From: Linanthus parryae
Lineage: Eukaryota > Streptophyta > Magnoliopsida > Ericales > Polemoniaceae
NCBI GenBank assembly: GCA_023055425.1
Contig: JALGPY010000002.1
Coordinates: 117,254,088-117,318,087, forward strand
Length of the DNA: 64,000 nt
Reading direction: 5' to 3'
Position numbers and translations under genes: made by a program. Below the pieces are notes generated by a model that was given only the letters and a program-made list of their open reading frames with translations, searched no databases and was not told the DNA's origin. Shown here piece by piece: positions 34,980 through 45,347 of this stretch (position 1 is its first letter; every line of letters begins with the position of its first letter).

Positions 34980-35671
34980 GCCCCCACGGGGCTTTAAGGC
35001 AGTTTCCTTGGATTTTGCAACTTTCTTGTTCTTCCGTTTGGGGTAGATACAACTCGCTTGCTCTTCCCTTTATTGACCATCATTATGGTCTTGTCTTTCC
35101 CTTTATTGATGCTTTGTTCAGCTGTCCTCAACATAGTGAGCAAATCTGGCAGAGCTTACTGATCTCATTCATGTTATAGTTCACGATGAGGTGGCTATAA
35201 CTATCAGGCAACGATTGTAAGATGAGATAAGTGGCCAACTCTTGACCCACCGGAAACCCTAGACGCGTGAGACTCTCCAAGTGCCCGATCATACGCAGTA
35301 CATGAGGCCCCCACCGGGTTTCCTTTTGACAAATGACACTTGAACAATGCTTTAGATACTTCATACCGCTCATGCCTTGCCTACTCTTGGAAGAGCTGCC
35401 TCAAATGTATGATAATATCATACGCCTCCATGTTCGCATGTTGCTTCTGAATCTCAGAGTTCATGGTGTAAAGCATAAGGCAAGTCACATCATTAGAATT
35501 GTCAACAATCTTCTGATGTGCCTTGATGGCGGTAGCAGTATTATTTTGTGGTCGTTCAGGAACTGGATCCTCTAGAATGTAAATTTTCTTTTCTTGCTTG
35601 AGAACAATTCTCAAGTTTCTGTACCAGTCCAGAAAATAATTCCAGAAAGCTTGTCCATCTCAAGGACTGAT
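34980..35671 (-). pseudogene. gag: CopA gag, main part
   Basis: Gag in at least two frames: 35381-35614 (RIVLKQEKKIYILEDPVPE and LRQLFQE) and 35128-35373 (HVLRMIGHLES, GFPVGQELATYLILQSLPDS). The Lys-rich tail runs to the zinc knuckle. The first 14 codons lie across Gyp2 at 44016-44053, so the insertion cut gag close to its start. Confidence 0.85.
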
Positions 35672-36225
35672 TGAAATACCCCGTTATTTAGATACGGTTA
35701 TTTCATGATATTATTGGGTGTTAATATGATATTATTATAAGTTATGGGTACTAGTCTTTATTGTTTGAAAATTATTATTAACAACTTTGGGTGTTTATGT
35801 CTTTTACTTTAATTAAAAAGTGTCTTTATTAAACTAGGGGGTACTAGTTGTCTTTTACCTAAACTTATGGGGGGAAAGTATCTTTAGGCCAAAACTTGAC
35901 CCATCTTCTTCACCAAAATTTTCTCCATGGTCGACTCTCTCTCTCTCTCACTCTATGGCCGATCCTCTCTCTCTCCAACTCCAACTCTACAGTTTTATCT
36001 CTTTTCACCCAAATTTGATCCTAATCCTCTACAAATTCGATAAAGACCTAAACTTTATCAACAAGAAATCCATTTTCGTCCAAAATCATGTACCAATTCG
36101 GAATTCAAGTTCAACCCGGAAACAATCCTAATCCTCCATGAATTCTTACCTTCAAGGCTTAAACATTTTTATCTGGTGGTACGGGTAAAGAAGTTGCTAG
36201 GACAGTAATTTGCCGGGTTGTTATA
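35672..36225 (+). repeat. Gyp2 5' LTR
   Basis: 554 bp, from TGAAATACCCCG to GGGTTGTTATA (TTACA in the 3' LTR). It has a short CT repeat near 35936-35972, expanded in the 3' LTR. No clear TATA box seen. Confidence 0.92.
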
Positions 36226-36226
36226 G

Positions 36227-36241
36227 TTGGTATCAGATCCC
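36227..36241 (+). promoter_or_regulatory. Gyp2 primer binding site
   Basis: TTGGTATCAGATCCC, initiator Met-tRNA type with one change (GATCC for GAGCC), directly after the LTR. Confidence 0.8.
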
Positions 36242-36460
36242 GACTATCCAAAAAGAAAGTTTAAAATCTGTAGGGAAAAATAAAATGGACATACGGAAAA
36301 GAATTTAAGATTTGAACAAGCCGGGGTTGTGGGATAGTTTAGTAGCAAATTGTGATTTATTTGAGATTTTTATATGATATGCTTGTTGTTAATTGCTTTA
36401 CAATTTCGAGAGTACGCGTGGTATAGGACAATGCTAAGACTTTCCTCCTTTCTTTTTCAG

Positions 36461-37482
36461 ATCGGTGCCCGTTCTAAACCCAAACCATCTTCACCAAATA
36501 TTGGACCTAGATACTCACCCTATCGCCTGAAGTTCTTGGAAGGCCAAGAGAGCATTGCCAACTACTGTGCGCGCGTTACAAATTGGTATTTTCAATGGAG
36601 TTTCACTCATGGAGGCCCAATTTTTCGGAATTCATTGATGGTATGCGATGTCATACTCAATGGAATACCATATACATTTCCATGGACAGAAGTTAAGGAG
36701 GATCATACTGACCTGGTCTTTGCTAAAGAAGGAAAGTGGGTGTTAACGAGGACAAGTACAACAAGAACAACAATTTAGTCAAACGCTTACGTTGAAAGCT
36801 CAAGACGTTCGAGGAAATTTTCAAATGATGAAGGAAGGCCCGAATTATGAACCAGAGGAAGACCCAATAGAAGAATAAGTGAAACCCAAAAAAGAAGTAT
36901 ACGTTCCAACTGCACCCGTAGGATTGAGGCCACCAATTCCTACACCTGATGATCTCACTGGATCCGATATGCCCCAGGGCGTGATCTATCACCCTGGCCT
37001 AGAAACCTCAAAGGAGTACTGTGACTATATCGGGAACCTATGCAACGCTTGGAGCTTAAGTTATCATGACCCTTTTAACCACCCGTTGAGTAAATGCCAC
37101 TACATACTCAATGGAGTACCTAGAGTTTCACCTTGAAAGGAGCTGAAAGACGAGTTCGACGACTTAGTCATCGACAACGCATGGGATGAGAAAGTGTAGC
37201 ATCTCGAAGTACAAGGACCACATGCATAATATATACTTGATAGACTCACCAACTCTTTTGGGACGTCTAGAGAGTATAGCATCCATGGATGCGGAGACTA
37301 AGCGTGAAGCAGGACACGTGCTGAAGAAACTCGAGAATATGGATAAGAAAGAGATAGCGCGGAAGGTACGAGAAGCATTGGGAACAATTGAGGAAGATGA
37401 TGAAGCCGATATGGATCTATCCGACTCCGACTATCCTGACTCACCACAATACACTCCTGTAAAACCACCATCCAACCATTAG
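36461..37482 (+). pseudogene. Upstream frame between primer site and gag (duplicated domain)
   Basis: Three open pieces in three frames (to 36778, 36879-37136, 37186-37482). I know no family for it. It begins after a pyrimidine tract ending CAG (36444-36460) that looks like a splice acceptor. Two similar segments lie at about 36524-36721 and 36999-37178. Both have a YC near the start, then a Cys, ILNG(I/V)P, a PW or P-stop where Trp TGG became TGA (37134-37136), E(V/L)K and DLV. The C-terminal piece is acidic (EEDDEADMDLSDSD). Gyp3 has a frame in the same place, also with an acidic tail. It may encode an accessory protein of this lineage. It is not gag, which starts at 38432. Confidence 0.6.
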
Positions 37483-38431
37483 GACATCTTATTCTATGTT
37501 TTATTTCATCGCAAGTGAGAACGTTTAGGATTTGAGTTAGTTTTATTTTAGACACGACTTTGAATTAGTTTGCTTTGGTAGGATGATTTTGTGATACTCA
37601 TGTTTTGAGGATCCGTTTTGGAATTTAATAAATTTGGATTTTATTTAATTGGAGTATGATTTGAAATTTTGTTCGTTATTGTTTAGTACATAAAAAGCGT
37701 TCATAGAGTTAGAACGTAAAAACGTGAAATTTGTGATGTTTGAATATGTACAACAGTGACTATTTCGTGTAGCACACTTTTTTAAATTTTGAGTTATTTT
37801 TCTCTGAATTTTTTCCAAGTAGAAGACATGTTTAGGTATCTTCCATAAAAATTTCAGACCCAAATATGTTACGGAGACTTAGATACGAATTTCCATAATT
37901 CCGTTGTTCAGTAGCAGAATTACATAGTGACTATCTGTAGTATTTTTTATTTTAACCTATCTTCCAGATCTTGGATGAGCCTAAAATTTTTATGGTGATT
38001 AGTAGACACATAGGGCTATATCTGGGTGAAATACTAGCCTATTTTTAAAAACTGAAGTCATTTTAAGATCGGATAAAGTTGAAGTTTCTGGTCAGGTGAG
38101 CTGTGACAGCAGCTGTGTTATTCTCTTCATAACGTGAGTTCTATAAATTATTTTGAGTTTATTCTTCTTGATTATTAAAGAAGACTCTGAGAATATGTTC
38201 CACACCAAAATTCATAATTTTTGCTTTCCCGATTTACCACTTTTCTAATTTCCAAAGAAGCATGAGAAAAAAGATGTGTTCAGCCTATGTGAAAATTACA
38301 TGTGTAACTGATTGTTTGATGGTCACTGTGTGATATTACGTGCTTAATTGCTTAATTATATACCTTGTATTTCATTTTTACTTGTACTTAGGTTATTATA
38401 TGAATGATACAATAGGTCATAGTGTACGATT
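37483..38431 (+). other. Gyp2 spacer before gag
   Basis: Non-coding, AT-rich, about 950 bp. It aligns with 58440-59400 of Gyp3 over many stretches (for example GTTTTGAGGATCCGTTT near 37601 and TGAATGATACAATAGGT near 38400). Its conservation between two elements that have lost different things suggests a role in RNA packaging or translation, but this is inference. Confidence 0.6.
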
Positions 38432-38519
38432 ATGGCTGGTAGACCACTACAATACTATACCAGGAGAGTCCGTCAAGCACAAATGGCAGCCCGAAACAAC
38501 AACAACAACAACAACAACC

Positions 38520-38600
<81 letters not shown>

Positions 38601-38602
38601 GC

Positions 38603-38636
<34 letters not shown>

Positions 38637-39870
38637 TGGAGCAATTCTTTGCCCAATTTAATCAAATCGCTCAGAATATGAACAATGGAGAGCATATTTC
38701 GGCCAACTAGGCAAAGAAAGTGGCTGACATGAAGCCTGGAAGTTTCAGAGGCAATGAGGACCCAGTGGAACTTGAAGACTGGATTGATGAGATGGAAAAA
38801 ATCATTGAATTGGTTGAGTGCCCTGACAATCGCAAGGTAGTTTGCACGACGTTCCACCTCAAGAATGAGGCAAACATCTGGTGGAGGAACTCGCGTCAAG
38901 CTTTCGTGGCTCAACCCAACTTCAATTGGGGAGCTCTTCAGAATTCTCTTCGCACTCGCTTCTATCCATCTCATATCCAGGATCATAAGTACATGAGTTC
39001 ATGAATTTTAAGCAGGGAAGTGATTCTATAACGGAATACTTCAAGAAGTTCATGGAGTTAGCCCGATTCTCAGGTCACCTAATGCCTGATGAGGAAACCA
39101 TGGTTAGAAAGTTCATGGCAGGACTACAACTCCATCTGCAAAAAGACTTGCTATGTAGGAAATACGAAACTCTTCAGGTGGCGTATGATAGAGTTGCATC
39201 TGTTTGGCGCATCCAAGAGGTGCAAGATGAGAATCGTGGAAAACGCAAAATAGAGTATGCTGGGGGTAATGGTAGAAACCAAGGTAGGAACAACAATGGT
39301 GGACAGGACAAGAATTCCAAGTCAAGCCATGGAGGAGGTAGCCAGGGTCAGTACTGTGGCAGCCAAGAGAACTCTGGTGATGAGTCACCTCGCCGTTATA
39401 TCTGCAAAAAGTGCCAGCAAAACCACCCTGGAGTTGACTGCAAAGGGATTGTAATCACTTGCCATAATTGCAGCAAGAAGGGTCATCGTGCTTTTGAGTG
39501 CCGATCCCGACCAAATGGGAATCAAAAGGTGAACAAGGGAGGAAACTTTCAGGGAAACCGCCAGTTCAATGGGAATAACAGGGGCGGAAACCAACAGTTC
39601 GGAAACCAGAGCTATGGAAACCAAGGCAACAACTATGGAGGACAGCAGAAGAACTGCCAAGGAAATGGGGGAAACAATGGAGGTCAGAACAGGAAGGCCA
39701 ACAATACTTCAGCTAATGCCAACAACAACAATGGAACTCATACCACAGGAACCGCAGCACAGAGTGGGAATGTTGCGCGGATTGCTGTGATGAGCAGGAC
39801 TGAGGCAGAAGCAGCAAATGGAGTAGTCACTGGCACATTTATAGTTCATGATCAACCAGCATTTACTTTA
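38432..39870 (+). pseudogene. gag: Gyp2 gag with polyasparagine tract and zinc knuckles
   Basis: Starts at ATG 38432 (MAGRPLQYYTRRVRQAQ). Residues 21 to about 68 are nearly all Asn, encoded by an AAC repeat. After a TAG (38708-38710) the same frame continues with the retrotransposon gag domain: KPGSFRGNEDPVELEDWI, WWRNSRQAF, LRTRFYPSHI. A frameshift at 39001-39004 leads to GSDSITEYFKKFMELARFS and LLCRKYETL. The first knuckle region is CKKCQQNHPGVDC (about 39404) and the second is the CCHC CHNCSKKGHRAFEC (39460-39501), followed by a long Gly/Asn/Gln-rich linker. One stop and one frameshift separate what would be a single polyprotein. Confidence 0.9.
38494..38635 (+). repeat. (AAC)n microsatellite in gag
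   Basis: About 47 units of AAC/CAA with rare changes (one CAC, one AGC), in frame as Asn codons. It lies near the Gag N-terminus. Confidence 0.93.
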
Positions 39871-40099
39871 TTTGATTATGGAGCATCCTACTCATTTATT
39901 GCATCATCATTTTTTTGAAAAGTTGAGTCTCAATAAGCCGTCTAGAATATCCATCCCCGTAGCCACCCCAACCGCTAAAGTAACAGTTTGTGACACCATT
40001 TTCAAAGCAGTAGAAGTTAAGATTTTGGCTAGTACCTCGCCAGCGAATTTGATACAATTTAACCTTGGGGGAATAGATGTTATATTTGGAATTTATTGA
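39871..40099 (+). pseudogene. Gyp2 protease
   Basis: The active-site strand reads FTLFDYGASYSFIASSF (39868-39915); the lineage usually has D-S/T-G-A-S, so a Ser/Thr to Tyr change probably inactivates it. A frameshift and stop follow at 39916-39918. The rest, in the next frame (39848-40099), includes LGGIDVIFGIY where gypsy proteases have a DVILGMDWL-type end. Confidence 0.8.
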
Positions 40100-41063
40100 A
40101 TGAGAAAATATCGAGCAGTCACAGACTATCACGATCAGAAAATCAGACTTAAGGGCCCGAAAGGAGAAAAGGTTACTTACCGTGGCATCACGAGGGAACC
40201 AAATATCCGACTAGTGTCAGCTTTGACCATATTCAACCAAGTAAAGAAGGGGAATAAGGCTTATTTATGTTATGTCCAAGACGTGTCTAAGAAGGAAAAT
40301 ATGCTTGAAGAGATACCGATAGTCAAGGACTTTCCAGATGTATTCCCGGAAGAGATTCCAGGAATGCCACCTAGAAGGAAGGTTGAGTTCACAATTGACT
40401 TAGCACATGTAACTGCTCCAATTTCGAATGCGTCGTGCCGTATGGCACCAGCAGAATTAAAGGAACTAAATGATTATGCAAGAACTACTGAAGAAAGGGT
40501 ACATAATTCCAAGTGTGTCACCTTGGGGACACCACTCTTATTTGTAAAGAAGAAGGAGGGAAGTTTGAGGTTGTGAATTGACTATAGAGAGTTGAACAGC
40601 GCAACAATCAAGAAAAAATACCCTTTACCCCGAATTGACGACTTGTTTGATCAGTTGCAAGGGGCGAGTGTTCCCTCAAAATAGATTTAAGACCAGGGTA
40701 TCGCCAGCTTCGGGTAGCCAAGACGGACATCCCAAAGACAGGCTTTAGAACAAAGTATGGCCATTACGAGTTTACTCTGATGCCTTTTGGATTAACTAAT
40801 GCTCTTGGAGTGTTCATGAATCTAATGAATCGTGTTATGAGGACGTTCATGGATCGGCTTGTATTCGTCTTTATTGATGAAATCCTCGTTTACTCAAAGA
40901 GCGAGGAGACCATCAAGAACATCTCAGGGAAGTATTGGAGACTTTTAGACATGAGAAGTTATATGTTAAGCTCTCGAAGTGTGAGTTCTGGCTAAATCAT
41001 GTTCCGTTTCTAGGTCACATAATCTCGAAGGTAGGGATATCAGTAGATCCAGGAAAGATTTGA
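40100..41063 (+). pseudogene. Gyp2 reverse transcriptase
   Basis: Readable RT parts: FPDVFPEEIPGMPPRR (about 40330), APAELKELN, GTPLLFVKKKEGSLRL then stop, [23 protein letters not shown] (about 40580), MPFGLTNA (40780) and the active-site strand [12 protein letters not shown] (about 40865-40900). The lineage has FIDDILVYS, so the second Asp of the catalytic pair is Glu. Further stops occur at 40576 and 40682 and the frame changes several times. The order protease-RT-RNaseH-integrase places it in Ty3-gypsy. Confidence 0.88.
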
Positions 41064-41093
41064 GCAGTTAAAGACTGGCCAACTCCGAAGAAT

Positions 41094-41690
41094 GTGTCAG
41101 AAATAATAAATTTTCTAGGATTAGCAGGTTATTACCGGCATTTTGTGAAAGATTTCTCAAAAATCGCTAGACCACTGACTACGCTAACCAAGAAGGCAGT
41201 AAAGTATCTGTGGAGCGAAGATTGTGAAGAAGCATTCCAGACATTGAAGGAAAAGTTGACTTCAGCACCTGTGTTAGCTTTACCTAATGATTCCGGCGAG
41301 TTTGATGTTTATAGCGACGCAGCGAAGAAAGGTCTAGGATGTGTGCTTATGCAGAAAAGAAGATTTATTGCATATGCCTCAATACAACTGAAGATTCATG
41401 AAGAGAACTATGCTACTCATGACTTAGAGCTTGCAGCAATAGCTTTCGCACTGAAGATACATAGATATCACCTATGGCGCAGTGTGTAGATTGTATACGG
41501 ACCAAAACAGTCTAAAATACATCTTCACACAGAAGAAGCTAAACAACCGGCAAAGACGTTGGCTAGAGATCATAAAGGATTATGACGTGCGTATCCAGTA
41601 TCACGAAGGTAAAGCAAACGTGGTAGCTGGTGCGTTAAGCCAAAAATCGAGCCATACTTTAGATGCTATGCTAGTTTTGCCAGACTAGAT
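41094..41690 (+). pseudogene. Gyp2 RNase H
   Basis: Begins at the RT connection ([16 protein letters not shown], about 41112) and runs to the RNase H core: [16 protein letters not shown] (41306-41355, with the catalytic Asp), [19 protein letters not shown] (with the catalytic Glu), then after a frameshift at about 41480 [17 protein letters not shown] and [14 protein letters not shown]. Only one frame break is visible, so this is the best-kept pol domain of Gyp2. Confidence 0.88.
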
Positions 41691-41814
41691 ATGCCATGAG
41701 TTTTGAAATCTCAAAATTGAAGTGGTGGAACAAGGTGGAGTGAAGAATATTCTTGGGAATATGACATTTGTGCGAGATGTCTAAGATGATATAAGGAGTA
41801 ACCAGGCAGGAGAT

Positions 41815-42717
41815 TTGAAGCTGGGAAGGATAAAGAAGATGATTGAAGAAGGGAAAACAAATGACTTTAAGATCCATGAAGATGGAAGTATCCGCTACAA
41901 GGGAAGATGGTGTGTACCACATAAGTGTGCAGAAACCAAGGAGAAGTTGATGCGTGAAGTGCACAACACACCATATTCATTACATCCAGGAGGTGATAAA
42001 CTCTATAAAGATATGAAGAAGACGTTTTGCTGGCCCAATATGGAGAAGGAAGTAGCAGAGTTTGTGGCAAGATGTTTAACTTGTCAGAAGATGAAATTCG
42101 AGCATAAAAGAATGGGAGGCTTAGTTCAACCATTGGTTGTTCCATTGTGTAAGTGGGATTCAATTTCGATGGATAATGTGGCTGCCTTACCGACATCAAA
42201 GAATGGACTTAATCAAGTATGGGTCATGATCGACAGATTGACCAAGAAATCAAGGTTCATTCCGATGAAAGATACATGGAATATGGAGCAAAAGGGCTGA
42301 TGCGTATACGAAGAACATTGTGAGATACCATGGCGTCCCGAGCTCTATAGTTCCGACAAGGATCCTAACTTTATCTCTCACTTCTAGAAAGTACTCCAGG
42401 AGGCATTGGGAACTCAGTTAAAATTTAGTACAGCATTCCACCCTGCTAAAGATGGACAAATTGATAGGACAATTTAGTCGTTGGAGGATATGCTAAGGTC
42501 TTGTGTTATGGACTTTCAAGGTTCATGGGTTGATAGATTACCTTTTATAGAGTTTTCCGACAACAAAAGTTATTGCGCCAGCATTGGCATGGCACCACAT
42601 GAGGCGTTATATGGAAGGAAGTGCCGAACACCACGGTGTTGGAGCGACATAAGCGAGACGATACTGATTAGTCCACAGTTAATTGAAAAAATGACAGATC
42701 AGGTGAGACTTATCTAG
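41815..42717 (+). pseudogene. Gyp2 integrase
   Basis: HHCC zinc domain: HNTPYSLHPGG and CLTCQKMK (about 41960-42090). Catalytic core: Asp in WDSISMDNV (about 42155-42180). The second Asp is readable in SDKDPNFISHF (42345 onward) after a frame change. The third position reads DGQIDRTI then stop, where the lineage has Glu. Then LEDMLRSCVMDFQGSW and APHEALYGRKCRTP. Stops at 42298-42300, 42385 and about 42476 break it. Confidence 0.87.
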
Positions 42718-43215
42718 CAGCGAATGAAGGCAGCTCAAGATAGGCAAAAGTCCTACGATGATCAAAGAGGAGACCATTGGAGTTTCAAATTGGAGAAAAG
42801 GCATTTATTAAAGTTTCTCCTACTAAGGGAGTCACGAGGTTCAATAAGAAATGGAAGTTGAGCCCGAAATTCGTTGGACCGTACGAAGTCATAGAGAAGA
42901 TTGGAGAAGTAGCTTACCGGTTGGATCGACCATCAAATTTGGGTCGTGTTCACAATGTATTCCACGTATCTCAATCAAAGAAGTACATGCCCGAACCGTC
43001 TCACGTATTAAATCCCGAACGATAGAATTAGATCATTTGTTGAGTTATGAAGAGCATCCTGTCAAAATTTTAGATACCAAGACAAGGGAAGCCCGCAACA
43101 AGAGTGTCAAGCTAGTAAAGGTCTTGTGGACGAACCACCTCAAAGAAGAGGCAACATGGGAAGCGGAGGATGATATGAGGAAAAAGTATCCTCACCTTTT
43201 TGACGAGGTATTTTG
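42717..43215 (+). pseudogene. Gyp2 integrase C-terminus and chromodomain
   Basis: The frame 42777-43025 has the GPY/F module (LSPKFVGPYEVIEKIGEVAY, LDRPSNLGRVHNVFHVS). A stop at 43023-43025 and a frame change lead to the chromodomain: HLLSYEEHPVKILDTK, LVKVLWTNHLKEEATWEAED, ending KYPHLFDEVF near 43215. In chromoviruses this domain is thought to guide insertion to heterochromatin marked by histone methylation. It marks Gyp2 as Tekay/Del-like. Confidence 0.9.
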
Positions 43216-43419
43216 AGTTCCGAGGACGTCACTGCTCTAAGGGGGAGAGGATGTAATCCTTCAGATTTTATAAATACGTCATTTTATTCATCTTTATAGT
43301 ATATTGCATATCGTATAAGACATTAGGTTTGCATTTAGTATATATACCCTAGAGAAGAGACTCATACCCTACTTATTTGTTTGGAAGTTGGTTTAAGCTT
43401 CGAGGACGAAACTCTCTTT

Positions 43420-43431
43420 AAGGGGGGAGGA
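43420..43431 (+). promoter_or_regulatory. Gyp2 polypurine tract
   Basis: AAGGGGGGAGGA just before the 3' LTR, following AAGCTTCGAGGACGAA (about 43396), which is kept in Gyp3 (54970, 62960, and inverted at about 47945). Confidence 0.85.
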
Positions 43432-43700
43432 TGAAATACCCTGTTATTTAGATACGGGTATTTTCATGATATTATTGGGTGTTAATATGATATTACTATA
43501 AGTTATGGGTATTAGTCTTTATTGTTTGAAAGTTAATTTTATTATTATTAACAACTTGGGTTTTTTTGTCTTTTACTTAAATTAAATAGTGTATTTTAAT
43601 TAAACTAGGGGTAGTAGTTGTCTTTTACTTAAACCTATGGGGGAAAAGTATCTTTAGGCCGAAACTTGACCCATCTTCTTCCCCAAAATTTTCTCTATGG

Positions 43701-43740
<40 letters not shown>

Positions 43741-44010
43741 GGCCGACCCTCTCTCTCTCCAACTTCAACTCTACAATTTTATCTCTTTTCACCCAAATTC
43801 GATCCCAATCCGCTACCGAGTTCGATAAAGACCTAAAATTCAGACAAAAGAAATCCATTTTCGTCCAACATCATGTCCCAATTTGGAATTCAAGTTCAAC
43901 CCGGAAACAATCATAATACTCCATGAATTCTTACCTTCAAGGCTTAAGCTTTTTTATCCGGTGGTAGGGGTAAATAAGTTGCTAGGACAGTAGTCCGCCG
44001 GGTTGTTACA
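43432..44010 (+). repeat. Gyp2 3' LTR
   Basis: 579 bp from TGAAATACCCTG to GGTTGTTACA. The CT repeat (43705-43738) is longer than in the 5' LTR. Followed by CTGAT. Confidence 0.92.
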
Positions 44011-44015
44011 CTGAT

Positions 44016-44053
44016 CGTAGAGATTGCGATGAAGTCCATGGATTGTTTGCCAT
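44016..44053 (-). pseudogene. gag: CopA gag, first codons
   Basis: The minus strand begins ATG at 44053 and reads MANNPWTSSQSLR, matching the Cop2 gag start in type (MENNSSNSSHSLR). It ends at the Gyp2 target repeat. The rest of gag is at 34980-35671. Confidence 0.85.
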
Positions 44054-45347
44054 TGAAATTCTACAAAATAAGAAATATACAATGAACAAATGACTACATT
44101 AAATAATTGCTAGATTATTAAACATAGCTCCCACTATTGTTCTCGGATTAATAATCCTCACTATTAATGCGGAAAACATCATTTATATTTCCTAGTGGGC
44201 CAAGATCCATATTTCATCTTTTCTTAAGCTTGCTTTGGCAAGTCACCAAAGAATTAATTATTTAGGTAGAAACAATTTCCAATTGCATCCAATGCAACTC
44301 TTGATTCAATTGGGAAAATAACTCCTTATTTATCTATCCCATAGATAATCCCAATTGTCTCGACTTTAGGCTTTCAATCCAATTGAAATAGCCTAGCTGC
44401 GTCCAACCTCTTACTTCAACAATTGCACATTACTTGTTTGTGTCATCATGCCATCCTATAAAGAATCAAATCGTCTTGCTTTGGCAAGCCCGAATTTAAT
44501 ACAATATAGCTTTGACGATTGTTAAGTAACGAAAAGGCCAAAACGCAATATATAAATTGAGGGATTTTTATCTATTAATTTTATTTGTTTTGTTGATCTA
44601 TATCAACTGATCTACTAATTTCGATTGGGAAAATCCAAAATAAAAGATACGGGTTTAATTATTATCTTGTTACAATTTGCATGCATCAACCATAAACCAA
44701 AATAAATAACAAGACAATTAATAAACAACCACAAAAAATATGTAAATGTGATGTGGATGTGGCCTCCTAAAAATAAGATATTCCTAAGCCAATGAGAATA
44801 TCTATAAGCCCTACAAACATCAAGCTCATCTCCATGTGCCTCCATCTTTAGTCAGTGCGCCTTAGCTTGTGGGATGTCGCCTTCTTGTGGTTTCTAAATC
44901 TTAAGCTTCTTCTCCATGTCTTGGCTATCATATAACTATCTAATACTAGCTAGCATCTATACTGAATAGAGTGACCCCACAAGTTGAGGAGAAGACGACA
45001 CGCATGCCGCAAAACTTAATTAATTACATTAATTACAATAAAATTAACCACGAAATAAACATCTACAACATCAACATCTAAGGCCACATCCAATCACCAT
45101 GAAAAAGCAAATTATGCAGTGAAAATCCAATTTTAAAGCACTTGGTCAATTTTAAGTTGAATTTGGATTTTCTAGGATCAAAACGGTCCATGGGGCCCAT
45201 CAAACTAACTTGACCAAACCCCACAAGGACTGCCGCAAGGCCGTGGACCGGTCGGCCCAAGCCCGTGCGGTTAAACCGCTAGCTAGGCCGACCCGGCCCT
45301 TGACCGCAGCTTGCTTGGCCCGTAAAGAGGGAGAAGGACGTCCCTAG
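44054..45347 (-). other. CopA leader, inner part
   Basis: Non-coding leader homologous to Cop2 22170-23480, read on the minus strand. It has a GC-rich part at about 45180-45345. It is cut at CCTAG (45343-45347) by the Gyp3 fragment and resumes after 48131. Confidence 0.8.

Larger units (their letters stand above)
35672..44010 (+). mobile_element. Gyp2: full-length Tekay/Del-like chromovirus
   Basis: 8,339 bp with 5' LTR 35672-36225, 3' LTR 43432-44010, Met-type primer site, extra upstream frame, gag, protease, RT, RNase H, integrase and chromodomain in gypsy order. The perfect target repeat CTGAT is at 35667-35671 and 44011-44015, in CopA gag. The chromodomain type (YEEHPVKILD, EEATWEAEDDM) is that of the Tekay/Del lineage. 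Stops and frameshifts occur throughout. Confidence 0.93.

Noticed and set aside
38447..38986. A 179-codon minus-strand frame with polyvaline and a 113-codon plus frame with polythreonine
   Set aside because: Shadows of the AAC repeat and of gag in other frames.
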